In this document: positions 24,887 through 37,945 of the stretch, piece after piece
Numbering within the stretch: the stretch's first letter is position 1
Layout of the letters: each line of letters begins with the position of its first letter
Assembly (NCBI GenBank): GCA_017590115.1
Contig: JAGGNK010007004.1
Coordinates: 9,980,418 to 10,044,417 of the forward strand
Reading direction: 5' to 3'
Source: Montifringilla adamsi
Lineage: Eukaryota > Chordata > Aves > Passeriformes > Passeridae
DNA: 64,000 bases
The notes under the pieces: model-generated
Seen by the model: the letters and a program-made list of their open reading frames with translations, nothing else
What the model was told of the DNA's origin: nothing
Database searches by the model: none
Made by a program: the position numbers and the translations under genes

Positions 24887-24894
24887 TGGTGCTA
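24887..24894 (+). promoter_or_regulatory. IGF1: miR-29 seed match (TGGTGCTA)
   Basis: A full octamer miR-29 match in conserved block C, with the same flanks as the mammalian distal UTR. It would be present only in transcripts using distal poly(A) sites. Confidence 0.65.
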
Positions 24895-24997
24895 TTGTTT
24901 TGTTTAAGAAAGTACTTGACTAAAATATAAAAGAAAGCATAAATATTTTTTTAATGTATGACAATGACAATTACATAGGTATGGTTATTAAAATAGA

Positions 24998-25003
24998 AAT
25001 AAA
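24998..25003 (+). terminator. IGF1: Candidate internal poly(A) signal AATAAA
   Basis: An AATAAA inside conserved block C, where the mammalian UTR also carries an AATAAA in a similar place. Other AATAAA hexamers in the UTR at 22748, 23116, 23222, 23739, 23792, 26031 and 26130 have no clear conserved context. Confidence 0.25.
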
Positions 25004-25489
25004 ACTAGCCATAACTTTTCAACTTTTTGTCACTCAAAAAACAGCAAAGTAATCTTATATAGATACAGGTGGGGCAGGAATAAGAGTCAAAATGCCACAA
25101 AAATTCATAGATTTTAAATGAAATTCTGAATCCTTATTCCAAGGCAGAAATTCAGATGAAGAAAAGTGTTAGTAGTCAGGGAACTGAAAGCCTTGATGTG
25201 ACTGAAAGCCTTTCAGATCATGCAAGTCCTATATCATACCAGAGATTTTTAAGCCACACTCTAGTCTGAAATCAGTGTAGAGTTTGGCTTGGTCAGTGGC
25301 ATGATGTGATAGATTTTCACTGTGCACACATTTTTAGTTTTACCTGATTACTTTCTTACTCATGGCATATAATCGAAAATTAATGTTCTTAAAACCCACA
25401 AAAGATGCAAGCACATCTAAATTTAACAAGGAATGAAAAAATGATTCCTAACAGGAAATTGTTGGTTTTTTAAATTGCCACCAGTTCCA

Positions 25490-25740
25490 AATTGTGAGAA
25501 AAAGTTGAAATATATGGCTAACAGTCTGTGAATTATTTTTCTTTTATTACTTTATGTGGTAACTATGAGCATCCTTATGTGCAAAATTTCACATTTCATT
25601 TTTTTTTTATTTTGAAATTATGCTAAGTTAAGCCCAAAAAGAGATTCTTGGAACCTCTAAGCCAAATAGAATACTTATGTTGTTCTGATGAAGGTATAAT
25701 CAATATATTTTAAATGCTTTATTTTTAGTCTGAAAAGGAA
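25490..25740 (+). promoter_or_regulatory. IGF1: Conserved 3' UTR block D of IGF1
   Basis: ATGGCTAACAGTCTGTGAA, TTACTTTATG, AAGTTAAGCCCA and TGAAGGTATAATCA, followed by a run like ATTTTAAATGCTTTATTTTTA, mirror the mammalian order (GATGGCTAACAATCTGTGAA onward). This supports continuation of the 3' UTR at least to here. Confidence 0.65.
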
Positions 25741-26411
25741 TAGTAATAATTTATTTGGGATGATCTACTTATACTGGTCCCTCTTTTTAGGATACTGGTC
25801 AGTGGAAATTAGTCTTCCAAACACCCAGCTTCTACTCAAAACCAACGTTTTTCCTCCCTCGTGCTCTGCCCAGCAAACTTAGTTAAAGACTATTGCAACA
25901 CAATTTTATTGTTTGTCTGTTTGTTTGGGAGGGTTGTTTTGCTTTTGTTCACTTTGTTTTGATTCTGGGGGCAAGGGATAAGGAGGAGGAGATGAGTGAT
26001 ATTTTTTTCTCTTGGGTACAATCCGCATAAAATAAAGAATTTTTCTTAATGAGATTACTAATTATCCAATTCCTGTGTGGAAGTGGCATTCAGTAAAGTA
26101 AATAGATTCAATTTGTCTTGAAAGAAGGAAATAAAGATTTCAACATAAAGTTGTTACCCATTCTACTCCTACACTAAACACGATGCTTCTGACGGCATTG
26201 GAATATTCTCCTGGACTATAAATGCCCAAACACACAGTATCTGACACATAGAAATCTTTGACTTTTTTTTTTTACACAAAGGGTGTTATGGGAATGTCAG
26301 AACTTTGATTACACATCATGCAGTATAGAGATGCCATTCTGGCAGAGGCCAAAATAGGAAGGACCTCCCTGATGGTTACATTAGGAAATCTTACCCTAGC
26401 TGCATAAAGGG

Positions 26412-26520
26412 TGTGGCTGTGTATATATACACATATACAGACACATGTACACATATATGGGTATGGACAGACAATGCTACAGTGTGTGCATGTCTATGTG
26501 CATGTGTATATTATGCTTTT
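26412..26520. repeat. IGF1: Imperfect TG/TA/CA dinucleotide-rich region in the IGF1 3' UTR
   Basis: Alternating purine-pyrimidine stretches such as GTGTATATATACACATATAC and GTGCATGTCTATGTGCATGT. The human distal UTR also has a CA array, but elsewhere in the UTR. Confidence 0.7.
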
Positions 26521-27340
26521 CTTTTTCCTGTCAAGTAAAATTTGAAATGCTTGCTTTTTTCTCTTCAGATCTTATGGATTATGTTCAGTAATCCAACTGG
26601 AATCTAATTATAGAAGATCATTGTGTAATATGGATGTCACAATTTAGGTCCTGTCATTGTTTTTCAAACCTAAAGAAATAACCAGATATTTAAACCATAA
26701 GACACCTCTTCATTGTCATCAGGCAAATATATTTATCTGTTTAGATACAGATATAAAATACTAACTCTGAGGGCCATATCATAAAAACCTGTATTAAAAT
26801 TTTATCTTCTATTAATTTTTCTCATAAAACTTCTATTAAGTGTGATTTTTTTAAGTGTAAGCATCTCTTCAAAGTAAGAATAATAGGTAATATAAACAGA
26901 GCAGAATGATAATTTCTGTCATCACCTCAACTATTAATTTGTCATTTATATGTTTTTTGTAAGAATAATTCATCCCCCTCTACAGCACTCTTAACGATAT
27001 CAGAAGTGGAAAAGGCTTAGCAAATTCCTATACCCCAAATGATTTATACTAATTTTTGATTCCTCTGTGTTGTTCAGTAACTTTTTATTTTGCCATCTTG
27101 GCTCACAAAAGTCATAAAAAGCGCCAATGTGATACTTCTGCTGCTAAACACTCTTTGGTACAAGTACTAAACATTCACCCACCTAAAATATCTACATATT
27201 CACACTTTATTGAAGTTCTTAAGAAACAAGACAAATACAGTTGAGAGATAATTTTTCACACCATTTTTTAACTAAATCAAAGGCATTGCATTTTATTGTA
27301 TTTTCCATTCATTAGTATAATTTAATTCCTCTAAAGCAGC

Positions 27341-27346
27341 AATAAA
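27341..27346 (+). terminator. IGF1: Candidate distal poly(A) signal AATAAA
   Basis: The sequence AGCAGCAATAAAATACCTGCAG falls where the distal end is expected by projecting from the mammalian UTR length. The placement is inference; the hexamer itself is seen. Confidence 0.4.
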
Positions 27347-27360
27347 ATACCTGCAGAACA

Positions 27361-30300
27361 AAAAGGACTCTATCCTGACCAATTGGAATGCTCCACACAC
27401 TCATGTTAAAAAAAAAAAAGGTTTATCCAGATAACTATATAAACAACTGATTAAATGAAACTTGTATTTTGTCGTGAAATATTTAACTTCATAAATTTAA
27501 AAATCAAATTAATGTTCCACTCTTCCTGGTTTACTGGCATTAACCTGACTTATGGTGTGAAAAAATTCTAATTTCAACAATGATCAAAGATAAAGGATCC
27601 AAAACCAACAGACCAAATTGTTACCAATTAAGACATAAAATGTGCTTACTTTGTGCACAGCAATGAATTATATCCTTTTTTTTTTTTTTTAACACTAGAA
27701 TTTCAAATCTAATTGATATAAATACTGAATAAGAATCATGGTTCTCTCCATTATTTCCACTTAGAGACAAGTTTGAATATAATACAGCATATACAAGTGA
27801 GAGCACATGATACAGTGTATAACTCATATCTTTTCATTTATTAGCATTTCTAAGGAATTAGTCTAACAGAATTCTATAGAAATCCTGAAAAAGTTGAAAA
27901 AAAATTCTCAGAAGTGTATAAGGATAATAGTTGCCTGATTAAACTAAGTCTCATCAGACATGAGTCATAAAATGCCCCACTGAAAGCAGATTGGTACTTC
28001 ATTATATTCTGAACAGCTTCACCTGTAGTCTGACACCTCTCATTGCTTTTGTCAGAATGTGATGGTTCTGTTTCACAGTTACTTAATCCTTGGAGTCTTA
28101 GGTTTGAATATTAAACATGTTTATCAAGACTATGGATGTCAGGAAACAAAATGAAAGTAGAAGAAGCAGCACCACCTGCTGCTGATAATCAAATCATGTA
28201 TAAGCTTTCTTTTCTCCCAAATTATTGAGAAGCCACCCAGAATGCTAAACAAAGAGATTAGCAGCACTTGCTTTTCAGGGCAGTCTTTCCATAAAGAGTA
28301 ACTGTCCTCTCTTTCTTCAGTGTTGGACCTCAATTGTATCCTGACTAAAACTGGGGTTTCCATAATGCAAAGCATGAATGTGGATACATGAGTTTCTGAT
28401 TTCACTACTGAATAATCCTACTATTAACATTTCAAGTCATTATAACCAAACAGTGACAAGTGTTAAGTGTTCATTTACTAGAAACCATTTAAATATCTAT
28501 TAAAGTTCTAACTGGATTTATTCTTTCTTTTTTATTTTCTCGTGCTTACTCATAATACAATGTCACTACTTGATGACAAATAATATTTCATACTGTGTAT
28601 GTAACATCATTGTGTTGCAGAATCCCCCAAATACCTCAACAATGTCTTTGTTGCGCTATTCTCCCCATCTAGCACTTATAAGCTTTTCTAGTAACAACCA
28701 ATAAATCAAAAAATGGAGCTCTTGATATGTACAAATATTAAAAAAAAATCAAAAAGTTTTGCTAGTTTGCAGTTCATGTAATGCCATCTTGACCATTCTC
28801 TTCCCCTCTCTCTATGAGCTGTCTAGAACAGTAAACTTTGCTCCATAAATAATAGTGTATTCATGCTTTTAAAGGCTTTTATATGCATTTATGGTAGGTA
28901 AAGGTTGGAACAGGTAGTTGACTGATTTTCACTTTTATCTACTTTGATTTCAGTAAAGGGCTTTGTCACTCTGTATACATAAAGGCTAATGCACCCTTTG
29001 GTTTGTAGAATGTACTGAAATGTTTGCAACCCTCTTGGTATCAGGTCCAAAATGTGAAGCATTACTGTTAAGAGGGTACCTTTCTAATGTATTTGTATGT
29101 ATAGTTTACACCTCTGTGAGGTCTAATAAAGGATTATGGTTAATAAAAAATGTGTTGAAAATTCATCATCCATGCAGATTTTGCAGCAATTTGCATTCTT
29201 CCTTTCTTTTCTCTGGCATATACATTTTAATTTTCTCAGAATATACCAAAATCAGGACATACCTTAGCAGGGTGATCAGGCTCCATTCATCCATAAATAG
29301 AACTGGCATGGAAAGCGGCTCAAAAGCCTCGATGAAAGGAAGCGTCAGCAGATGAAATTATGGAACCTATAGACAAAATTGATAGAAGTGAATGACCAGG
29401 AACTGACTGTGTTCATGCACAGAGGAACATGACTGAACTCTGGTTTACAGAGGTCTCTCAAAAGCTCCTCACTACAAAAGAACTAAGTGGTAGCCAGTAT
29501 CTGGCTTGTATCTCTATCACTTCTATTCTTGAGAAGAGAATCTGTGGGTAGGTGAATAAATACTATATGATAAATATGGCATCTTGCAGGAAAAGGAAGA
29601 TTCTTGTGAGGTAAGCTTCAGAAATCTATTTTTTAAAAAAAGGACAAGAACCTAGTCAAGGAAAAACAGGGTGATCTGGTATTTCCTAAATGTTTGTAAA
29701 TTAGGTTCCTCATCCAAAATACTTTAAACACTAAACTGCCATGGAAAGAGAGGCAAGTTCTTTATACCTGCACAAAAAGCAGAAGAGAGACATCAGCAGG
29801 AATGCCCAGTTGACAGTGGAGTGGCACCATATGTGAAACCTTGATGCAACCTGTTCCAGCACCCTCAATGTTCAGCCTTTCCCTAAATGAACAGGAGAAG
29901 GAGTGGACAGTAAGAACACAGTTTATAAGTGATATTAAGGCAATCAGACTCATCAGGCATGGTGACAGTAAATTTATGCAGATCATTCCCAGTTGTCAAC
30001 TTGTCCTTCAGTGCGCATGTCCACAGCTCATGGCCCTCTCAGATGGGTGCACTGTTTGCCTTTTTCAGCTACTAAACTCAGACATTTTCCTTAATCTTTC
30101 TAATATGATTGAGAACAGCCTCACAACACCACAGTGCAGCTCCCTTACTGCCCTCCTACGTATCCCATGTGGTCCCAAACACTTGTGTACCTCCATTTTG
30201 CTGAAGTGCTTCATAATTCCAACTACTTTAGTTGTGGGAAATGCTGCTCTCTGCCAGTGAACTCCCGGGCTGGAAGGCCCAAGAACAGCCTCACCATGGC

Positions 30301-33300
30301 AAAAACTGACAAAAAATGCCTCTGGTCACCAAAGTCTCAAAATTGTGAATCAGTGGAGGGTAGGAGCTTCACTGCATGTTGCCTTTTTCTAGTATTTTTC
30401 CCTAGATATTGATTTAGGCTAAAGGGCAAAACTGTTTCCTGGATTGGTTATCCCATTTTATCTTTATGCCGACTCCTTGTGCTTTTATCTTGCTGCCATA
30501 GTAGACATTCCAGATTCCAAATGCACAATCTCTAACTACACAATCCCTGAAGTGATATCCTTCACACAAAATTCTCTGCATTTAAATATTTGCAGGCAGT
30601 AATGCTTAAACCCACACTGTTTTATCCTAATACTTAAGCAATTTAGGGAGATTTTGGTTTAAAAATAATTACTCAGCAATACTCAACACATTTTCATTCT
30701 TACATTCTCATGACAAGATTCAGTCAACAGAGATCACAAATGGAGAGTTTGGCAATGCAGTCAAGGAAAAGTGTAAAAATCCATTATTTTTACTCTTAAT
30801 CACAGTTTTTTAAAGTTGTTCATCATATGTACTGCATTACCACAAGTTTTTAATCTTACATGAACAGCCTGTTAATAAATACAACTGGATGGTAGGCTAT
30901 GCTAACACAAGCAAAATAAGAACACAGACTGAAGAAATATACAAGAAATTACTAACAGTTCAGAAAAAATTAAAACTTCTGTGTTCAGCCTCTTTCTTCA
31001 GTTGTGTGCTTCCTCAGACACAGAGAATTTAACTTGTAGGAATTTTGATCTAAGAGTTGCTGCATATTAACCAAACCTGGGTATTGACTTACTTGGAAAT
31101 CATCTTAATTATTGCCCTATCTTGAAACAGGTTTTGGAACTAAAGAAAAATAATCAGTCTAGAAAATCATAGCTGTATGAAGGCCAGCAGGATGTGTGGA
31201 AGCTTAGTGGAAATTGGGACTATCAACGACAGCAGTTAAAAACATCAGGGAAGACATTCTTATTTTATTAGTGCAAAGTTTATACTGAATATGGAGAACT
31301 AGACTGATTTTTTTATATATGTACAGGGACAACTTAATTAAGCTGTGTGTGGTTTTGTCCTATATTTTCATACAGCTTTACTTGGTTTAAAATACCCTTT
31401 ATTCTTACATTATTGCCAAAATTTTGGCTCTTACAATTTTTATCTAAAAAGTGTGTACAAGAGATATAACAAATAAAAATATGAAGTGGATTAGTGGTGG
31501 TTTTAAGCCAATGTTTCATCTCTGTGAAAAGGAGTTACCTCTGAGAAGTGTTTTCCCAACTGAGAGGGTGACAGAGCTATTAACATTCCCCACATGTTGC
31601 TCGATGCATCAGCCGTACACAGATTTTCTGCCGGCTTTTTTGCAAAGAAGTCATTTGTCATCTCTGTATTTTGACAACCAAAACACTGAGAAGAAATTGA
31701 ACAGATCAGGAAGAGAAGTGTTAGTCAAACTGAGATAAAACAAAGATTAAAGCAGGATTTTCAGATTACCACTGGGCTGGTTTTGTTTGTTTGGGGAGTG
31801 CTTGGACTTAATCTTTAGTAAAACAACCATTTCAATTAAAATGCACTGTCTTTGTATCAGACTCCAAGCTCTCCAGGACTTGCTTCTCAGCATGTACTCT
31901 CTCCACTAAGTAATGTTTTCACCCTTTTTGTTTGCTTTTTCCTTCTGTTCCATATACCACCTATTCTTGGTACATGGTGACCTGATGCAATAGGAGAAGT
32001 AGTAAATGTCTTCCCAACCCTTGCAACAAAAAAAAGCTGGTAAAGTCTACTGATTTGGGCATGCTGAGAGATAAAGGTTTGAATGCCATCAGGCTAAACA
32101 TGGAATGAAATCAGATCTCCCATTGATTCTGCACATACCTCAATTAGCTTAAAATTTGCAGGGGGAGGAGGCAAAGCCACAGTGCCAGAATTTTTGGGGT
32201 GCCCAGTGCTATACTTTTAAGCATGCCCTCAGCCTCTCATAAGACAACACAACATAACTATAATCACTTGAAGATATTTTGGGTTCAAAAGCAGATAGAG
32301 CAGGGAAAACTAGTTGTTTCCACTATTAACAGACTACAGAGAAGCTGCCAATTTTTTTTCAGTTTTTGTCTAGGGTTTAGTATTTCAGATAGATTTTTCC
32401 TTAACTGTTTAAGTTTGTGTCACATCTGTAATTTTTATTCTAAATCAAATTACAGAGAATCAGTCTCTTACCTGTGGTTGAATTCATATGGTTTTTATTA
32501 AAACTACCTGCCGGCAGAATGCCCATGAGAATTGGTATTCATACTGTGCAAAGGGGAGAGTTTTTTTCATTTCACATTCTTCAAACCCTTACTTTCTAAA
32601 TAATGCTTTATATCATTGCCTTTCCTGCAGATCTTCATCTGGATATTGTTATCGTTGTTGTACTTCCCAGCTTCAAATATTTTTTTGTACACATAACTTC
32701 TAGAGCCAAATCAGTCAGTAAATTTCTTGGTAATTTAACATGCTGAAAACAATCCTGTACTGCTTTAAGCACATTCAGTTGTTGTTTAGTAATCAATAAA
32801 TAAGCAATTGAATTCAGACAAAGCACTTCAAGTAACCTTTTATGCAAATAAATCTTACTATCAAACATATTTCCTGCTGCTCATGTTTTGTGTAAACAGC
32901 ATTTATCTTTTTTTACCCATCTTTTAAACTTCATTCAAATATTACACACTCTCTGCTATGCCAGCCAGAGCCACTGCAGCAGTTAATCTTAAAACATGCC
33001 TTCCTATACTTAATCTCACTGTTTGCACTACCTATCTCACCATCCATACTGTTTCAAATCTCAAAATAAAGATAATTTAAGGCTGAACCTGCAGCATGCT
33101 GAGTGTATCCAAGGCCCCCAGTGAGTCAAGGAATTTCACCAGCACCTTACAAACTTAGATCTCACATTCAAATATGGACACTTCTACTGCCCTCAGAGGT
33201 AACCACTGACATCCAGGTTCTCCTCTTCAAACTTTCCAAGTTTACAGCTTGTGTTTCCATACCCTGCAGAATGCCAGAGTACAGCAAGTCTGGCTCTGAA

Positions 33301-34319
33301 TACTTCTGTAATTTTGAGGACAAAGTCAATCTTCTTTCTAACCATTCTATTCTGAGACAGACGGGAACTTTCCTGGGCACTAAATAAAGAAAATCTCTGG
33401 TTTGAATGATCTCTCTTTTAGTCTTTCTGCATTTCTATTTCCTTTCTAAAAGGAAACAGACTGGTTCTTTAAACTTACTTATTCTAAGCTCCAGTGCAGT
33501 AACAGAATAACCAGGATGAAATGCCATCCAAGTCTTGGGCCAAGACTCAGTAAGTTATTTTAATCAGTACATCAATATATACCATAAGTAGGTCCATTAA
33601 AAAAAAAATCTTTCTCAATAATGAAAGTGATATTGATACAATTATTAAAATTCTTACTCCAGAAATATTTTCCGCTGTAAGTTGATTAATATAGATATAT
33701 TTTTCCTTTATGAGATCATGATATGCCACTTGCTACTCCAACAGAAGGCTTTGCAATGAGTTTCATTCTTTTTTAGTTTCTCTCCTTTTTTCTTCCTTCA
33801 CTGACATCCTTCAACAATATTTAATACGTGGTACATTTAAACTATATTTTATTTAAGGATTTTAAATTACTATGTGTCTTTCAGATAAATTGCACATTAT
33901 AAACTTCAGGTTTCCTATATTTCATATAGCTCAAACTTCTAAACTTCTTCCCCTGCCAGAGTAAAACCCCCTTGACTAGGTTTTGTTTGGCTAGTTTCCA
34001 TTTATGCTCTTACTTTTCTCCTTTCCTTTCTTCTATTCCTTTGTCCAATGCAAAAGAAAAACCCCAAAAAACAAACAAACAAACAAAAAAAAACCCTAAC
34101 CCAAATCAACTTTTTCTTTGATTTTTGAAGGAGCATTCTCAAAGAGTGAGGTTATTCACTGACTCTTAGCAACACGAAGATTTTTAATTTCCTTACACCT
34201 TCTCTTTTCTTTATGCAAGTAGATCTTTACTTTTCAGGTAACACTGTTGACTGAGGGGCTGCCACCACCATTTGTTGGAGTCAGCTTCCTAGGAATTGTA
34301 TATATAATCACATTCAGCT
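27361..34319. other. Intergenic DNA downstream of IGF1, no gene recognised
   Basis: AT-rich sequence. Two AATAAA hexamers at about 29125-29148 could in principle mark a still more distal IGF1 end, but nothing conserved supports this. The interval 29760-30420 has somewhat more GC and longer open frames (up to 139 codons) without any recognisable protein family. I see no RNA gene. Confidence 0.7.
34066..34094. repeat. (CAAA)n microsatellite
   Basis: An AAAC/CAAA array flanked by A runs. The following CCCTAACCC is a single chance telomere-like unit. Confidence 0.85.
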
Positions 34320-34620
34320 AATACAATATAGAATCCTACAATATTCTGAATTGGAAGGATCATTGAAGTCCAGCTCCTGGCCGTGCACAGGACAACACCA
34401 AGAATCACATCATGTGTCTGACAGCGCTGACCAAATGCTTTTTGAACTCCAATGACCACTCCCCTGGGGAGTCTGTTCCAGTGCCCAACCACCCTCTGGG
34501 TGATAAACTTTTCCTGCCTAAACCTCCCCTGCACAACTTCAGGGCTCAGGCTCTGACCAGAGAGAAGAGATCAGTGCGTGCCCCTCCTCTTCCCCTCATG
34601 AGGAAGCTGTAGACTGTAAG
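34320..34620 (-). mobile_element. CR1 LINE 3' fragment with ORF2 C-terminus
   Basis: The - strand encodes VVGHWNRLPRGVV, the typical end of CR1 ORF2 (HWNRLPREVV). The + strand shows AGAATCCTACAATATTCTGA, ATCACATCATGTGTCTGACA, CCAGTGCCCAACCACCCTCT and CCTCATGAGGAAGCTGTAGA, all in CR1 3'-end order. The start methionine of the short frame has no meaning; this is a dead 5'-truncated copy of about 300 bp. Confidence 0.93.
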
Positions 34621-37600
34621 AAAAGAACATTCTGTAAATGTGTGATGGAATTTGCATCTGAAAGTAATTTTCCAGTACCTTCACAAACTATTGCTTCAGA
34701 AAATGACAATTATTGTATATTCTGTCCTGAAACTATCCTTGCTGGCATTATTTTTACCATTCATCACTACTGGAAGCACTTCCCTCTTTACTCTCTGCTC
34801 CTTTTTCAACTGTTGTGTTCTGTGTGAACAAGTTTCTTCGTACAAAAAGTATCAGCGCTAAACACTCTTCCCCATCCCTCACATTCTTATAATTATCCAT
34901 CCAGAGAATGTCTCAGAAAATATTTTTCAGACTATATGCCTTCTTGTGTGAGTAAACCTATGCCATGAGGAAGAAACTTTGTCTCCTTGCAGTGCTTTCT
35001 ATTTCTTCAAGCTTCCCAGCAGCAAACACACACAGTAACTTATTTACTTAAATCTGAACACTTCCAAAGAATATTTTAAAAATCTCCTTCATTATACCTC
35101 TTACATTCCCAAATGTGTTAAATGAATCACACTGTTTTTATTTAATTATTGATTGGACAGAATAACTTCCTAATATCAGTTAGCACAATAGTGTCAGATA
35201 CAGGTAAATTTCCTTGGGACCTTGATTTAAAAAATCAGAATTAATCCATGACAACACAGTACTTTTCCAGTATCTTGTGATTTCTTCCTGACTTGTTATA
35301 TCAGTTTCTTAAACTCTCTCAAGCTTTAGAAAAAGCAAGAATCATTAGATGTATGCAGCACATGCTTGTGCAGATGAGAGATTCTCCAGCTGCACAAAAA
35401 GCTGACTTAATGTGCAATATACAATTTGAAAAGGGTTATCAATCTATCAGTGCAAACAGTGGAACAAACAAATGCAATTTTTACTTGGAATGTCTCTTCT
35501 ATTCTAAATTTTTTTTCCAATATTTGACTAAAAACAATCCATGATAATTTATAATATAGTGGATTCTTTCCTATGCAGCTTGCCCCCTTACCCAGGAATG
35601 TCCATTATTTGCCAAATTATAGAATGCTCATACAGCTACAGATACTGCTCAGGAAGAGAATAAATCTGCAAAATTTCAACCTAAAAAATTACAGGGAACT
35701 GAAAGGACAAATACAAAATGTAAAAGCTAAAACATAATAGTAAACATATAATAATCTATGACAAAAGCCCCTCTAATACTCTCAGTTTAGAAATTCGTCA
35801 CGTGGCAGCTCAGATTACTGAAGCCTGAACACATTATCAAGGTGATATGCCATATGATTTGAACATAACAAAAAAAGTTGACAGTAACTAGTACAGATAA
35901 TTATGTTATGAGATCATGGAGGAATAATTCTTTTTACCTTCTGGAACATATCACAGTGTTTTTCAGAAGAAAATTAAGCAGAATTATCTTCTTTTTGCAT
36001 CAAACAAAAGGGAAAGAAAGAATTCTAGCTAATTTGCTAAAACCCAGATAATTCACAACAAAACCAAGAGCAGCACTCAAGAATTCCAGCACCGGTTTTA
36101 TATCCACTGTTAAAACCAAATACTTTGCTGCAGCCATTCTATTATTCTAGAGTTGGAAAACAGAGCCTCAGCTATAGGATAGACCTGATGAGAAAGGAAC
36201 TGACACCAAGAGGAAGTGCTGTCAAGCACTTATACAAGTATTTATACAATGTTCTTATCCAGTTACAAAGAGATTATCTATATTTGTATATCATGGGACA
36301 ATGCCAATTCACTCATTTAAATCTGTTGCTTATGTCTTTAGATTTGCCTTTAATCATTGCTAATCACAGTTTTGAACTCTTTATTTGTCAAAGAAATTAA
36401 TCTGTATGCTAAAACACATACATAAAGTCAACCCAGGCTTTTCAGAGTAACTTCAAAAAATTAAGCTACTGCATTCATTTGAACATAGTGTTAGATAAAC
36501 ATATTAGATATGTGTGTATACATATATATATATATGTATGTATCTCACTTATAATGCTGTACAAGTATGAAAGTCTCAGCCACTGGAATCTATCAGACTG
36601 CAAATTTACAAGGTGAAGGACAGTAAGCTGCTATTCTAACATCAGCCTAGAAATCATACTTAGTACTACTTAGTACCATCCTCAGATATCAGAGTCCTTC
36701 TGAACAGGCCTGTAAACCAAAACAAATACAGTTTTCTACAACCATTGCCAACTCTTACCATGCACTAGTTTCAACTGCAATCTGAATTATATACCTATCA
36801 ATAATAGGTTTATTTTCATTATTCTTCTGTCAAAACAGAGCCTCATTGGTTTCCTGAAAAAACATAGATAGTAATTCAGCTGCCAAGAGAAATGGTAAGG
36901 GGATTTTGTCTCTCTCTAATAATCACTTGAGAAATCTTTGTCTAGATTGGATCAAAACAGGAACTTAAATCATTAAAGTAATCAAGTGATATTGAATTAG
37001 GAGAAAGCAGCAATGGCTACATGTTTCTCAACACTTTCTTTGTCAGTAGGGCTGCACTACAGAGACTATGCTGTCAAAATGGCAAAATCTTCAAGAGACA
37101 AAAAAATCTGAGATAGTTCAAGAAAATAAACCAATACTTTTTGAATTGCTAACAGAGACCCCTCTTCTGACCACCATCTGGCCAGTAAGATTTAAGAATC
37201 TTGTATTTTAAGGGAAGCAAGATCTTCAGACAAGCAAGCTGTAACAAGTACACTCTAATTTACCAGCTGATTAAAGTTTTCAATTTTAATTAAAAAAAGA
37301 GAATTCTTAAATAAATTCATATAGTGAATACAATTCCTTCAATCTCTGGAGAATACAGTTTTACTCATATATGAGGAAAGATTAACAGGCAATTCAAAAA
37401 TTACTTATCAAAACCAAATGGAGGCAATTAAAATTTGTATATTCATTAATATTCCTAATGACATTCACAGACGGTTTTTATGATTAAATGAGATTTGAGC
37501 AGTTTTTGAATACAGAAAAGTCAATACACTAAATTCACAGAATTATTTGTCATGCTCTCTGCTCAGAAGAGGACCAAGATTTAGTTTATTTTAAAGGCAT

Positions 37601-37684
37601 AGTAAAGACATCTCTGTTTCCATACTGGGTCAAGAAGAAAGCAGTAAGAGTATGGAAGCACATCATTATTGATAGAAAAGAAAC
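34621..37684. other. Intergenic DNA, no gene recognised
   Basis: AT-rich with short low-complexity stretches, among them a TA/TG tract at 36513-36545. I see nothing else in it. Confidence 0.7.
36513..36545. repeat. (TA)n/(TG)n microsatellite
   Basis: GTGTGTATACATATATATAT followed by ATGTATGTAT. Confidence 0.85.
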
Positions 37685-37945
37685 ATTCACAGAATCATGA
37701 AATGCTTTGCGTTGGAATGGACCTTATAAATCATTTAGTCCCAACCACCCTCCATTATATCAGGATGATCAAAGCCCCATCCAGTCTGGCCTTGAACACT
37801 TTCAAGGATAGGGCATATCCACAGCTTCTTTGGGCAATCTGTGCCAGTGCCTCACCACCCTCACAGGAAAGAACTTCTTCCTAAAATCGAATCTAAATCC
37901 ACAGTCTTTCATTTTAAGACCATTCATCTCACCTTAAATTCAAGA
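37685..37945 (-). mobile_element. CR1 LINE 3' fragment
   Basis: Begins TCACAGAATCATGAAATGCT then TTGGAATGGACCTTATAAAT. It continues with CAAAGCCCCATCCAGTCTGG, TTGGGCAATCTGTGCCAGTG and CTCACCACCCTCACAGGAAA, which is the order of the CR1 3' UTR reverse complement. About 260 bp. Confidence 0.92.

Larger units (their letters stand above)
24865..25040 (+). promoter_or_regulatory. IGF1: Conserved 3' UTR block C of IGF1
   Basis: Contains TTGGCCAACAATGCCAAAG, TGGTGCTATTGTTT, TTTAAGAAAGTACTTGACTA, AAGAAAGCATA and, further on, CTTTTCAACTTTTTGTCACTC. The same succession is known from the mammalian distal 3' UTR. A full miR-29 octamer and an AATAAA (24998-25003) lie within it. Confidence 0.75.
20958..27360 (+). 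other. IGF1: IGF1 3' untranslated region (distal end inferred)
   Basis: The start follows the TAA at 20955-20957. Blocks at about 21120-21560, 21735-21890, 24865-25040, 25490-25740 and 26020-26090 resemble, in the same order, the long 3' UTR of mammalian IGF1 as I remember it. The last block corresponds to a point roughly 1.4 kb before the mammalian distal poly(A) site once the primate Alu is discounted. That projects the bird end to about 27.4 kb, where AATAAA occurs at 27341. The region holds microRNA seed matches, many AATAAA hexamers and T/A-rich stretches, consistent with control by mRNA stability and alternative polyadenylation. The exact end is inference; the UTR could stop earlier. 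Confidence 0.7.

Noticed and set aside
34087..34102. Telomere-like CCCTAACCC
   Set aside because: Only one and a half units, at the end of a CAAA microsatellite.
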